Shown here one piece after another: positions 1-5,190 of a DNA stretch of 5,190 nt (positions within the stretch are counted from its first letter, which is position 1; each line of letters opens with the position of its first letter). The stretch covers positions 1 to 5,190 of the forward strand of contig CAIYXO010000898.1 in NCBI GenBank assembly GCA_903930165.1. Reading direction: 5' to 3'. The notes below the pieces were generated by a model. That model did not search any database. It worked only from the letters and a program-made list of their open reading frames with translations, and was not told the DNA's origin. Source of the stretch: an uncultured Verrucomicrobiota bacterium (GTDB taxonomy: Bacteria; Verrucomicrobiota; Verrucomicrobiia; Limisphaerales; UBA9464). The position numbers and the translations under genes are program-made.

Positions 1-30
1 GACCGCTACTTCCGTCTTCGGTCACCTTGA
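1..30 (+). CDS. C-terminal end of an upstream exported protein (partial)
   Basis: Reading from base 1 gives the peptide DRYFRLRSP followed by TGA at 28-30. Only nine codons are visible, so this rests on motif recognition. A C-terminus of the type R-[FY]-[FY]-R-x-R-x-P is very common at the end of secreted verrucomicrobial proteins, where it closes a small beta-rich domain that usually contains a W-T-P or W-x-P core. The gene at the other end of the window shows the same motif as RFFRWR, which strengthens the reading. The intergenic spacer and two inverted repeats that follow are what one expects after the end of a gene. The peptide says nothing about the function of the rest of the protein. 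The alternative is that it is chance coding in GC-rich DNA. Confidence 0.6.
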   Translation, partial: DRYFRLRSP

Positions 31-62
31 TCCGGTTGTCACGTTGGCGACCGGCACGGGTA

Positions 63-84
63 GGAGTCGACGTGAGGAGACTCC
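63..84. repeat. Short inverted repeat in the spacer before the sigma factor
   Basis: GGAGTC at 63-68 is the exact reverse complement of GACTCC at 79-84, with a 10-base centre. It could be a small RNA hairpin or an operator-like site in the leader of the sigma factor gene. A six-base stem can arise by chance in GC-rich DNA, so its function is unproven. Confidence 0.35.
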
Positions 85-94
85 GGCTGTCCGT

Positions 95-126
95 CCTCCC
101 TTTCCGGGCGGATGGAAAAGGGAAGG
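95..126 (+). terminator. Imperfect hairpin between the upstream gene and the sigma factor (possible terminator)
   Basis: The left arm CCTCCCTTTCC (95-105) pairs with the right arm GGAAAAGGGAAGG (114-126) around an 8-base loop. The stem has 11 pairs interrupted by two single bulged A residues (119 and 124). It lies 65 bases after the stop of the upstream gene and about 94 bases before the sigma factor start. No U-tract follows the stem, so it is not a classic intrinsic terminator. It could equally be a structured 5' leader of the sigma factor mRNA. Confidence 0.35.
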
Positions 127-219
127 GGCAAGAGTCTCGTGACCTCGTCTCCTACGGCCCGGTGCCCAGTCGCCGCCTCCGGGGTTTCCCGTCGGCCCGG
201 TTCCGAATAGCCTTCGCCC

Positions 220-981
220 GTGTCCGAGACCACGAGCCCGGCGGATTCCGCCCCCTTGTCCCGCCTCCGCGGCGAGGTGGCGTTCGTCACCACACGATGG
301 AGTGTCGTGCTCCGGGCCGGCGATGCGTCGGGCGACGGTGCGTCCGACGCATTGGGCGTCCTCTATGAGACCTACTTGTATCCGCTCTACGCCTACCTCC
401 GTCGCCGCGGACAGTCGCCCGAGGCCGCCGGGGACCTGGTCCAAGACGTCTTCCACGACCTCATCGGACACAACCAGCTCCATTCCGTGGCGCCGGGCCT
501 TGGCCGGTTCCGGTCGTATCTGCTGACCGCGGTCGACCACCGGTTGGCCGGCAACTGGCAGCGCGAACGCCGTCAGAAGCGCGGCGGCGGGATCCCGCTG
601 GTGGCCTTGGATGGGCTGGCCGCGGAGGAACGTTACCGGGTGGAACCTTCCGACGGCCTCACCCCGGAGAGCCTCTTCGACCGCCGCTGGGCGTTGGCGC
701 TTCTCGACCGCGTCTTCGCCGGGCTCCAGGCGGAATGGGAGTCGGCGGGCAAGGGGGCCATGTTCGCGGGACTGCGCTCGTTCGTCTCCGGCGAGGACGA
801 ACGGGGCTACGCGGAAGCCGGGGCCGCCGTCGGTCTGAGCGAAGGGGCCGCCCGCGTCACGGTGCACCGCCTGCGCCAGCAATACCGCGAGCGGTTGCGC
901 CAGGAGATCCTGCAGACCGTCGACGACCCGGCCCGCGTCGACGAGGAGATCCGGCACCTGATGTCCGCGTTGCGCGGCTGA
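220..981 (+). CDS. ECF-type RNA polymerase sigma factor (kinase-associated family)
   Basis: This 253-residue protein is a probable two-domain sigma factor that would direct RNA polymerase to a specific promoter set. Seen in the sequence: FVTTRWSVVL at 22-31. The sigma region 2 core follows at about 45-115, including YETYLYPLYAYLRRRG, then DLVQDVFHDLI (72-82) and GRFRSYLL (95-102). A basic linker KRGGG sits at 120-124, followed by LTPESLFDRRWAL (147-159). The region 4 helix-turn-helix, YAEAGAAVGLSEGAARVTVHRLR, spans 197-219. A conserved-looking tail, VDEEIRHLMSAL, ends it. Family knowledge: this layout is typical of a sigma-70-like family abundant in Verrucomicrobia and Planctomycetes, often found beside Ser/Thr kinases. 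The GTG start is chosen because an in-frame TAG lies at 208-210 and the conserved block would begin 22 residues in. A later GTG at 277 is possible. Neither has a clear Shine-Dalgarno sequence. No anti-sigma factor is visible. The kinase gene begins 16 bases after the stop, suggesting control by phosphorylation (inference). Confidence 0.93.
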   Translation: MSETTSPADSAPLSRLRGEVAFVTTRWSVVLRAGDASGDGASDALGVLYETYLYPLYAYLRRRGQSPEAAGDLVQDVFHDLIGHNQLHSVAPGLGRFRSYLLTAVDHRLAGNWQRERRQKRGGGIPLVALDGLAAEERYRVEPSDGLTPESLFDRRWALALLDRVFAGLQAEWESAGKGAMFAGLRSFVSGEDERGYAEAGAAVGLSEGAARVTVHRLRQQYRERLRQEILQTVDDPARVDEEIRHLMSALRG

Positions 982-997
982 ACCCTCCGGACCCCGC

Positions 998-3900
998 ATG
1001 GAAAAGCCCGCGACCACCGCCTGCCGCCGCTGCGGATCGACCTCCGCCGAGGGACGCCCCTTCTGTCCGGCATGCGCGTTGGAGGCGGCGTTGGAGGGCT
1101 TCACGCCCGACGCGGGTCCCGATCCGGAATCCGTTTTGGCCACGGCTTCGACGTTCCCCGCCGGCCGCTTCGGAGAATACGACCTGCTGGGCGAGGTCGC
1201 CGAGGGCGGCATGGGCGTCGTGCACCGCGCGCGCCAACGGAGCCTGGGCCGGATCGTCGCGCTGAAGATGGTCCGCGCGGGGCAGTTGGCCTCGGCCGAG
1301 GAGATCCGGCGTTTCCGCGAGGAGGCCTCGATCGTGGCGCGGCTGCGGCATCCGGGAATCGTCGCGGTGCACGAGGTGGGGGAACTCGACGGACAACATT
1401 TCTTCGCCATGGAGTGGGTCGAAGGCCGCACGCTCGACCGCGTGCTCGCGGCCGGACCCCTGCCGCCCAGGGACGCGGCCCAGCTGCTGGCCGAGGTCGC
1501 GGAGGTCGTCGGCTACGCCCATGGACAGGGAGTGCTCCACCGCGACCTCAAGCCGTCGAACATCATGGTCGACGCCGCGGGCCGGCCCCGGGTGATGGAT
1601 TTCGGGCTGGCGCGCTCGGCGTCCTCGGCCGGGGATCCGACACTCACGGGAACGGTCATGGGCTCGCCCGCCTACATGTCGCCGGAGCAGGCCCACGGAC
1701 GCCAGCGGGAGGTCGATGTCCGCAGCGACGTGTATTCGCTCGGGGCCATCCTGTACGAGGCGTTGACCGGGCGTCCGCCGTTCCGTGCGGCCAGCGTGGT
1801 GGAAACGCTCCGATTGGTGACCGGCGCCGAACCGGTTTCCCCGCGCGCGCTGAATCCGCGTCTGCCCAAGGACCTGGAGACGGTCTGCCTGCGTTGCCTC
1901 GCGAAGACCCCCGGTCAGCGGTACGCCTCGGCCGCGGACCTGGCCGCGGAACTGGGACGCTTCCTCCGGGGCGAACCGGTCGTGGCACGTCCGGTCTCGG
2001 CCGCGGAACGGGGTTTCCGCTGGGCCCGGCGTCATCCCGCGCTGGCCGGCTCGATCGCCTTGGCCACGGTGTCGCTGGCGACGATCACCGTGGTGTCCGT
2101 GGTCGCCGCGGTGCGCTTGGAGAAGGCGCGGTCGCGGACCGCGGATGCCGAGGGCGTCGCGAAGGACCGTTTGCGCTCGGCGCTCCTGGCGCAGGCCCGG
2201 GCCAGCCGCTTCACCGGTCGCGCGGGCCAGCGGTTCGACGCCCTCGGGGCCGCCGAGGCCGCCTCGAGGATCCGGCCCGGTCGCGATGCCCGCGACGAGG
2301 CGGTCGCGGCCTTGGCCCTCGCGGACGTCGTGCCCGAGGCCCGTTGGACCACGTCGCCCCCGGCCACACGCATCCTCGTCGACCCCGACCACGAGCGCTA
2401 CCTCGTGGACGAAGCCGCCGGCGGGCTGGTGATGAGATCGACCCGCACCAACGGGCCGCTCGCTCGGCTCGAAACCGGCGGCCGTGCGGTCCGCGGCTTT
2501 CCGGTGGTGTCCCCTTCCGGACGTTACGTGGTCTGCCGGCTCGACGACGAAACCCTCCGGGCCTGGTCGCTTCCGGACGGGCGTGCGTTGTGGAGCCTTC
2601 CACGGAGGCCGTATCCCGACCGGACCCGTTCCACGCGGTTCGGCGAGGACCTCGTGTTCGATCCCGCGGAACGTTGGGTCTCCGCCGGGACCGCCGAGGG
2701 CGGGATCTCGTTCCTCGACCCGGCGACCGGTGCCGAACGTTCCCGCTGGCGGAGTTCCCTGGTGGCCCAGCGTGCCGCGGTTTCTCCCGCGGGCGATCGG
2801 CTTGCGGTGGGCGATTTCCTGACCGCTTCCGACGAGGTCGTGGTGCTGGTGGATCCGAAGATCGGCGAAGAAGCCGGACGACTCGAAGGCGTTTCGGGAG
2901 TGCGCGGGCTGGCTTGGGCTCCTGACGGACGGCGGCTGGCGGTCGCCCGGGGAGGCCGGGTCGAGATCCTGGATCTTCCCGGAGGCCGGCAGTTCCGCCG
3001 CCTCGAGACCGCGGACGGTCCGGCGATGGACCTGCAGTTCGATCCGACGGGCCAATGGCTGTTGACCCATTCGAGCCGGTCCGTCTTCCGCTGGTGGTCG
3101 GTGCGGGAAGGGCGCGTCGCCCTCGAGCTGGTCTCGCCGGTCAACCTCGCCAACAAGGTGGGCATCTCCGCGGATTTCCGGCGCGTGGTCGGCGTGGGAC
3201 AGACGATGGAAGCCGCCACCTACCGCTTCGAGCCGTCCCCTGTCCATCGGGCGGTGCCGCCGCCCGATGGCGCGGCCTCCTTCCAGGTCGCGTCTTCCAT
3301 CGGCACGGTGGACTTCAGTCCCGACGGCGGCTGGATCTCCGTGGCCTGCCTCGACGAGGTCCATGTTCGCGATGCGGTTTCCGGAGCCTTGGTGGCGCGG
3401 TTGGTCCGCCCGACGCGGAGCGACTGGCTCACCGCGCGTTTCGGATCGGACCGTTCGGAGCTCTATGTCAGCAGCCGCAGCCAGGGGCTGTTCCGTCACC
3501 GCATCTCGCGGGACGCCGACGGCGGATGGCGCTTCGACGGCGGCGAACGGATCGACGACGAGGCGGATTTCCTCCTGTGTTCCGTGCATCGTCCGAGCGG
3601 CCGACTGGCGTTGGCCTCCGCGCGGCGACATCACGCCTTCAAGCTGCTTTCGCCCGACGGCTCCGCTCCGGTCGCACGATGGGGTTCGGTCCAGGCCTAC
3701 GAGATCGCCTTCAGTCCGGACGGGAAGCGGGTCGTGGCCAACTCGGCGCCGGGCTCGGACGAGAAGGAGCCGCGGAAGATCGAGGTGCGCGACGCCGCCA
3801 CGGGAGCCGTCCTTCAGACCCTCGACGCCGGCATCGGCGCCACGGCGCGCTGGAGCGCCGATGGGAGTTGGTTGGTCACCGCCACGGTTCCCGACCGCGT

Positions 3901-4222
3901 GGAACTCTGGCGTGCGTCGGACTGGAGCCGGGGACCGGCGCTGCCGCGGGAACTCCAGGTGGCCAACGGGACCGTCGCCCTGTCGCCCGACGGGAAGCTG
4001 CTGGCGGTGTTCAACGAGGTGGAGACCTTCCTGGTGCGGACCGAGGACGGCGAGATCCTGGCGCGCCTGACCGAGCCCCCGGGGACGTTGGGTTATGTGA
4101 CCGACATGACCTTTGGTCCGGATGGTCGGAAGCTGGCCCTGCTGCGGCGCAATGCCGTCCTCACCGTCTGGGACCTGGCTCAGCTCCAGGCGGAACTGAC
4201 GGCGCGTGGCCTGGGGTGGTGA
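998..4222 (+). CDS. Membrane Ser/Thr protein kinase with N-terminal zinc ribbon and C-terminal WD40-like propeller
   Basis: This 1074-residue protein reads as a complete receptor-like kinase. Domains in order: a zinc-ribbon-like segment with C9-x2-C12 and C23-x2-C26; a Hanks-type kinase domain at about 61-325; one membrane helix at about 349-372, preceded by RWARRH; a linker rich in Ala and Arg to about 450; then a beta-propeller-like region to the end. Catalytic features: glycine loop AEGGMGVV (68-75), with Ala in place of the first Gly; VALK with Lys90; probable helix-C Glu109; HRDLKPSN with Asp183; DFG at 201-203; MSPEQ at 227-231. The activation loop carries Thr215, Thr217 and Thr219, plausible autophosphorylation sites. 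The propeller shows repeated [FWLV]-x-P-x-G-like strands near residues 504, 554, 595, 640, 681, 773, 905, 952, 995 and 1039. The ending VWDLAQLQAELTARGLGW is typical of kinase-WD40 proteins in these phyla. With the kinase inside, the propeller should lie across the cytoplasmic membrane (inference). The ATG follows the sigma factor stop by 16 bases and lacks a clear Shine-Dalgarno. The substrate is unknown, and the adjacent sigma factor is the leading candidate. Confidence 0.95.
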   Translation: MEKPATTACRRCGSTSAEGRPFCPACALEAALEGFTPDAGPDPESVLATASTFPAGRFGEYDLLGEVAEGGMGVVHRARQRSLGRIVALKMVRAGQLASAEEIRRFREEASIVARLRHPGIVAVHEVGELDGQHFFAMEWVEGRTLDRVLAAGPLPPRDAAQLLAEVAEVVGYAHGQGVLHRDLKPSNIMVDAAGRPRVMDFGLARSASSAGDPTLTGTVMGSPAYMSPEQAHGRQREVDVRSDVYSLGAILYEALTGRPPFRAASVVETLRLVTGAEPVSPRALNPRLPKDLETVCLRCLAKTPGQRYASAADLAAELGRFLRGEPVVARPVSAAERGFRWARRHPALAGSIALATVSLATITVVSVVAAVRLEKARSRTADAEGVAKDRLRSALLAQARASRFTGRAGQRFDALGAAEAASRIRPGRDARDEAVAALALADVVPEARWTTSPPATRILVDPDHERYLVDEAAGGLVMRSTRTNGPLARLETGGRAVRGFPVVSPSGRYVVCRLDDETLRAWSLPDGRALWSLPRRPYPDRTRSTRFGEDLVFDPAERWVSAGTAEGGISFLDPATGAERSRWRSSLVAQRAAVSPAGDRLAVGDFLTASDEVVVLVDPKIGEEAGRLEGVSGVRGLAWAPDGRRLAVARGGRVEILDLPGGRQFRRLETADGPAMDLQFDPTGQWLLTHSSRSVFRWWSVREGRVALELVSPVNLANKVGISADFRRVVGVGQTMEAATYRFEPSPVHRAVPPPDGAASFQVASSIGTVDFSPDGGWISVACLDEVHVRDAVSGALVARLVRPTRSDWLTARFGSDRSELYVSSRSQGLFRHRISRDADGGWRFDGGERIDDEADFLLCSVHRPSGRLALASARRHHAFKLLSPDGSAPVARWGSVQAYEIAFSPDGKRVVANSAPGSDEKEPRKIEVRDAATGAVLQTLDAGIGATARWSADGSWLVTATVPDRVELWRASDWSRGPALPRELQVANGTVALSPDGKLLAVFNEVETFLVRTEDGEILARLTEPPGTLGYVTDMTFGPDGRKLALLRRNAVLTVWDLAQLQAELTARGLGW

Positions 4223-4244
4223 GGTGAACGAGGAAGCCTTGATC

Positions 4245-4360
4245 GGGTACGGAGTCCCGGCTTCAGCCGGCGGAAACCTCCCAGGTTCCAGGACCTTCGA
4301 ACTTAGCAAAGCGCCCGGTCACACAAGATCCAATCCGGCTGAAGCCGGTACTCCGTACCC
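4245..4360. repeat. REPIN-like element: two inverted REP-type palindromes around a 64-base spacer
   Basis: The 26 bases at 4245-4270 and those at 4335-4360 are reverse complements with a single mismatch (4256 against 4349). Each arm contains its own palindrome, CCGGCTTCAGCCGG at 4257-4270 and its complement at 4335-4348, preceded by GGTACGGAGT on the outer side. The spacer holds a further small hairpin, AACCT-CCC-AGGTT, at 4275-4287. This nested design (two hairpin-forming units in opposite orientation) is that of REP doublets (REPIN or BIME), which in other bacteria are spread by RAYT transposases acting in trans. No transposase is encoded here. The element begins 22 bases after the kinase stop, so its transcript could also act as a 3' stabilising or terminating structure, although no U-tract follows. 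Only one copy lies in this window, so its dispersed nature is inferred. Confidence 0.75.
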
Positions 4361-4437
4361 CTGAGATCACGTCCCGGAAAAGGCCGTCCCTAGATGTCCG
4401 CGTCACCTCCGGATCCAGGTCTTCGATGTGGGGTTTC

Positions 4438-4459
4438 AGCCCAAAACGTGAATTTGGCT
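4438..4459. repeat. Inverted repeat in the spacer (possible RNA hairpin)
   Basis: AGCCCAAA at 4438-4445 pairs with TTTGGCT at 4453-4459 around a 7-base loop, with one bulged C (4442). It is the first of two closely spaced inverted repeats in the AT-richer part of the spacer. It may be part of a structured leader or a regulator site. Function is not assignable from the sequence. Confidence 0.35.
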
Positions 4460-4469
4460 CGAACGCAAA

Positions 4470-4497
4470 CCGGAACCACTGCCGCTCCGCGTTCCGG
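4470..4497. repeat. Inverted repeat CCGGAAC / GTTCCGG in the spacer
   Basis: CCGGAAC at 4470-4476 is the exact reverse complement of GTTCCGG at 4491-4497, with a 14-base centre. It lies 10 bases after the preceding inverted repeat. A competing pairing exists between GCCGC (4481-4485) and GCGGC (4505-4509), so alternative RNA folds are possible. It may be a protein binding site or a leader hairpin, or chance. Confidence 0.35.
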
Positions 4498-4598
4498 CAA
4501 CATTGCGGCTTGGCGATTTTGCGTGAGGTCTGTCTCCGAAGTGGGGAGCAGGGACGGGGAGGGGACCGCAGCCTGGCGGCCGCGGCTACCGGAGATCG

Positions 4599-4613
4599 GG
4601 AATCGCGAATTCC
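4599..4613. repeat. Small inverted repeat GGAAT-CGCGA-ATTCC upstream of the last gene
   Basis: GGAAT at 4599-4603 and ATTCC at 4609-4613 are exact reverse complements with a 5-base centre. The repeat lies about 50 bases upstream of the probable start of the downstream gene, a position compatible with an operator or leader hairpin. It is short enough to be chance. Confidence 0.25.
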
Positions 4614-4661
4614 TGTAACGGTTTGGGATTTTTCCTGCGGTGTCGTGTGGGGACGGTCGGG

Positions 4662-5190
4662 ATGGCTCCCGATCCGAACCGCCTAACGATGATTTCCAAA
4701 TGGGGTTGGTCTGAGGTCCTGCAGTCCGGGGCTCGCCGTGTCGCCTGGCTGGTCGCCGCCGGCGTGGTCGCCCAGGTGCCGGTCACGTCGCTCCAGTTGC
4801 GTCGGGCCGAAGGGAACCGCTTCCTGCTGGAGACTTCGGCCAATCCGGGCCGCGTCGTGCTGGAACAGGCCGACTCCCTCGCGGCTCCGGTGTCCTGGAC
4901 GCCGGCGCAGGTGGCTGCCGACGGTTCCTTCGTCCCCGGCGGTTCCACGCGCTTCTTCCGCTGGCGGTCCCTTCCCGAGGTGTCCTCGCTGCCGGTCTCG
5001 GAGAACTGGGAGTTCTCCGCCACGCGGGCCGAGGCGCGTCCGGGTGAACCGATCGCCTTCGAGGTCGCCGGCGTTCCCGTCTCTCCGGGCGAACTCGTCT
5101 GGAGGGTCGACGGCGTCGTCGGCGGCGGACCGGAGACGGGAACCATCCGGGCGGACGGCCTCTTCGTGCCGGCGCGGGTCGCGACCGAGC
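4662..5190 (+). CDS. Exported protein with N-terminal signal peptide and Ig-like segment (partial, runs off the window)
   Basis: The frame is open from a TGA at 4524-4526 to the window end; from the ATG at 4662 it gives 176 codons with no stop. Residues 1-26 are a charged lead ending in Arg25-Arg26. A hydrophobic stretch, VAWLVAAGVVAQV (27-39), follows, consistent with a signal peptide cleaved near Ala37. Residues 44-102 form a beta-rich segment with VSWTP (77-81) and closing RFFRWR (97-102), a pattern common in secreted verrucomicrobial proteins. Residues 114-176 resemble a bacterial Ig-like repeat: VWRVDGVVGG (146-155), GTI (160-162) and GLFVPA (166-171). These match the familiar W-x-V-x-G-V-x-G-G ... 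G-x-I ... G-x-[YF]-x-[AV]-P pattern. The start is uncertain. ATG 4662 has a GGA eight bases upstream, while ATG 4689 has no ribosome site but gives a more usual signal-peptide length (a lead of 17 residues). The full function lies in the missing part; adhesion or surface binding is only a guess. Confidence 0.8.
   Translation, partial: MAPDPNRLTMISKWGWSEVLQSGARRVAWLVAAGVVAQVPVTSLQLRRAEGNRFLLETSANPGRVVLEQADSLAAPVSWTPAQVAADGSFVPGGSTRFFRWRSLPEVSSLPVSENWEFSATRAEARPGEPIAFEVAGVPVSPGELVWRVDGVVGGGPETGTIRADGLFVPARVATE

Larger units (their letters stand above)
4361..4661. other. Gene-free spacer between the REPIN-like element and the next gene
   Basis: Together with 4223-4244 and the repeat element, this makes a gap of about 440 bases without a convincing gene. 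Two open frames exist (4394-4618 and 4426-4686) but they overlap each other. Their peptides show no recognisable motif and they lack ribosome binding sites. The stretch 4438-4530 is visibly richer in A and T than the flanking genes and contains inverted repeats listed separately. An upstream in-frame TGA at 4524-4526 bounds the reading frame of the following gene. The promoter of that gene should lie here, but I could not identify convincing -35 and -10 boxes. Confidence 0.6.

Noticed and set aside
36..66. TTGTCA at 36-41 as a possible -35 box for the sigma factor/kinase unit
   Set aside because: No acceptable -10 hexamer lies 16-18 bases downstream; the best match, TAGGAG at 61-66, is 19 bases away and poor.
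22..1431. A 469-codon minus-strand open frame spanning the leader, the sigma factor and the kinase start
   Set aside because: It crosses two clear plus-strand genes and an intergenic spacer, and its composition is that of a shadow frame.
1072..2925. Long plus-strand frame within the kinase gene (also 3055-4227)
   Set aside because: These are out-of-frame readings of the kinase with Arg/Gly-rich low-complexity translations and no motifs.
857..4309. A 1150-codon open frame on the minus strand opposite the kinase gene
   Set aside because: It mirrors the kinase frame in GC-rich DNA where stops are rare. Its translation is rich in Arg, Gly, Pro and His with no recognisable domain, while the plus strand encodes an unmistakable kinase.
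4577..4584. CGGCCGC-rich palindrome in the spacer
   Set aside because: Short GC-only palindromes are expected by chance in DNA of this composition.
4623..4651. TTGGGA at 4623-4628 as a -35 box for the downstream gene
   Set aside because: The bases 17 positions downstream (TGTGGG) do not resemble a -10 element.
4394..4686. Two small overlapping plus-strand open frames (74 and 86 codons) in the spacer
   Set aside because: No ribosome sites, no recognisable motif, mutual overlap, and the second runs into the probable start of the downstream gene in another frame.

Overview
The window is high-GC bacterial DNA that most resembles the phylum Verrucomicrobiota, or more broadly the Planctomycetes-Verrucomicrobia group. 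Three things point there. First, an ECF-type sigma factor of a form known from those phyla (FVTTRWSVV near the N-terminus, GRFRSYLL, KRGGG, then LTPESLFDRRWAL). Second, that sigma factor lies directly upstream of a zinc-ribbon / Ser-Thr kinase / membrane helix / beta-propeller protein. Third, exported-protein fragments carrying the F-[FY]-R-x-R motif common in secreted verrucomicrobial proteins lie at both ends. This assignment comes from recalled family knowledge, not from a search.

Layout: bases 1-30 are the last nine codons and stop of an upstream plus-strand gene. Bases 31-219 are intergenic with two inverted repeats. The sigma factor runs 220-981 and the kinase 998-4222, separated by only 16 bases, so they very likely form one transcription unit. 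Bases 4223-4661 hold no convincing gene. They contain a REPIN-like pair of inverted palindromes (4245-4360) and then an AT-richer stretch with three further inverted repeats. A new plus-strand gene begins at 4662 (or 4689) and runs off the end of the window. It encodes an exported protein with an Ig-like segment.

Functionally, the core is a probable signalling pair. The kinase has a complete catalytic core, one membrane helix and a large C-terminal propeller that may sense or bind something outside the cytoplasmic membrane. The neighbouring sigma factor is the obvious candidate output. Sigma factor/kinase pairing is a known theme in these phyla, so the arrangement is not new as a type, but the stimulus, the phosphorylation target and the regulon of this pair cannot be read from the sequence. 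All genes lie on the plus strand. I see no RNA genes, CRISPR array, transposase or defence locus here.
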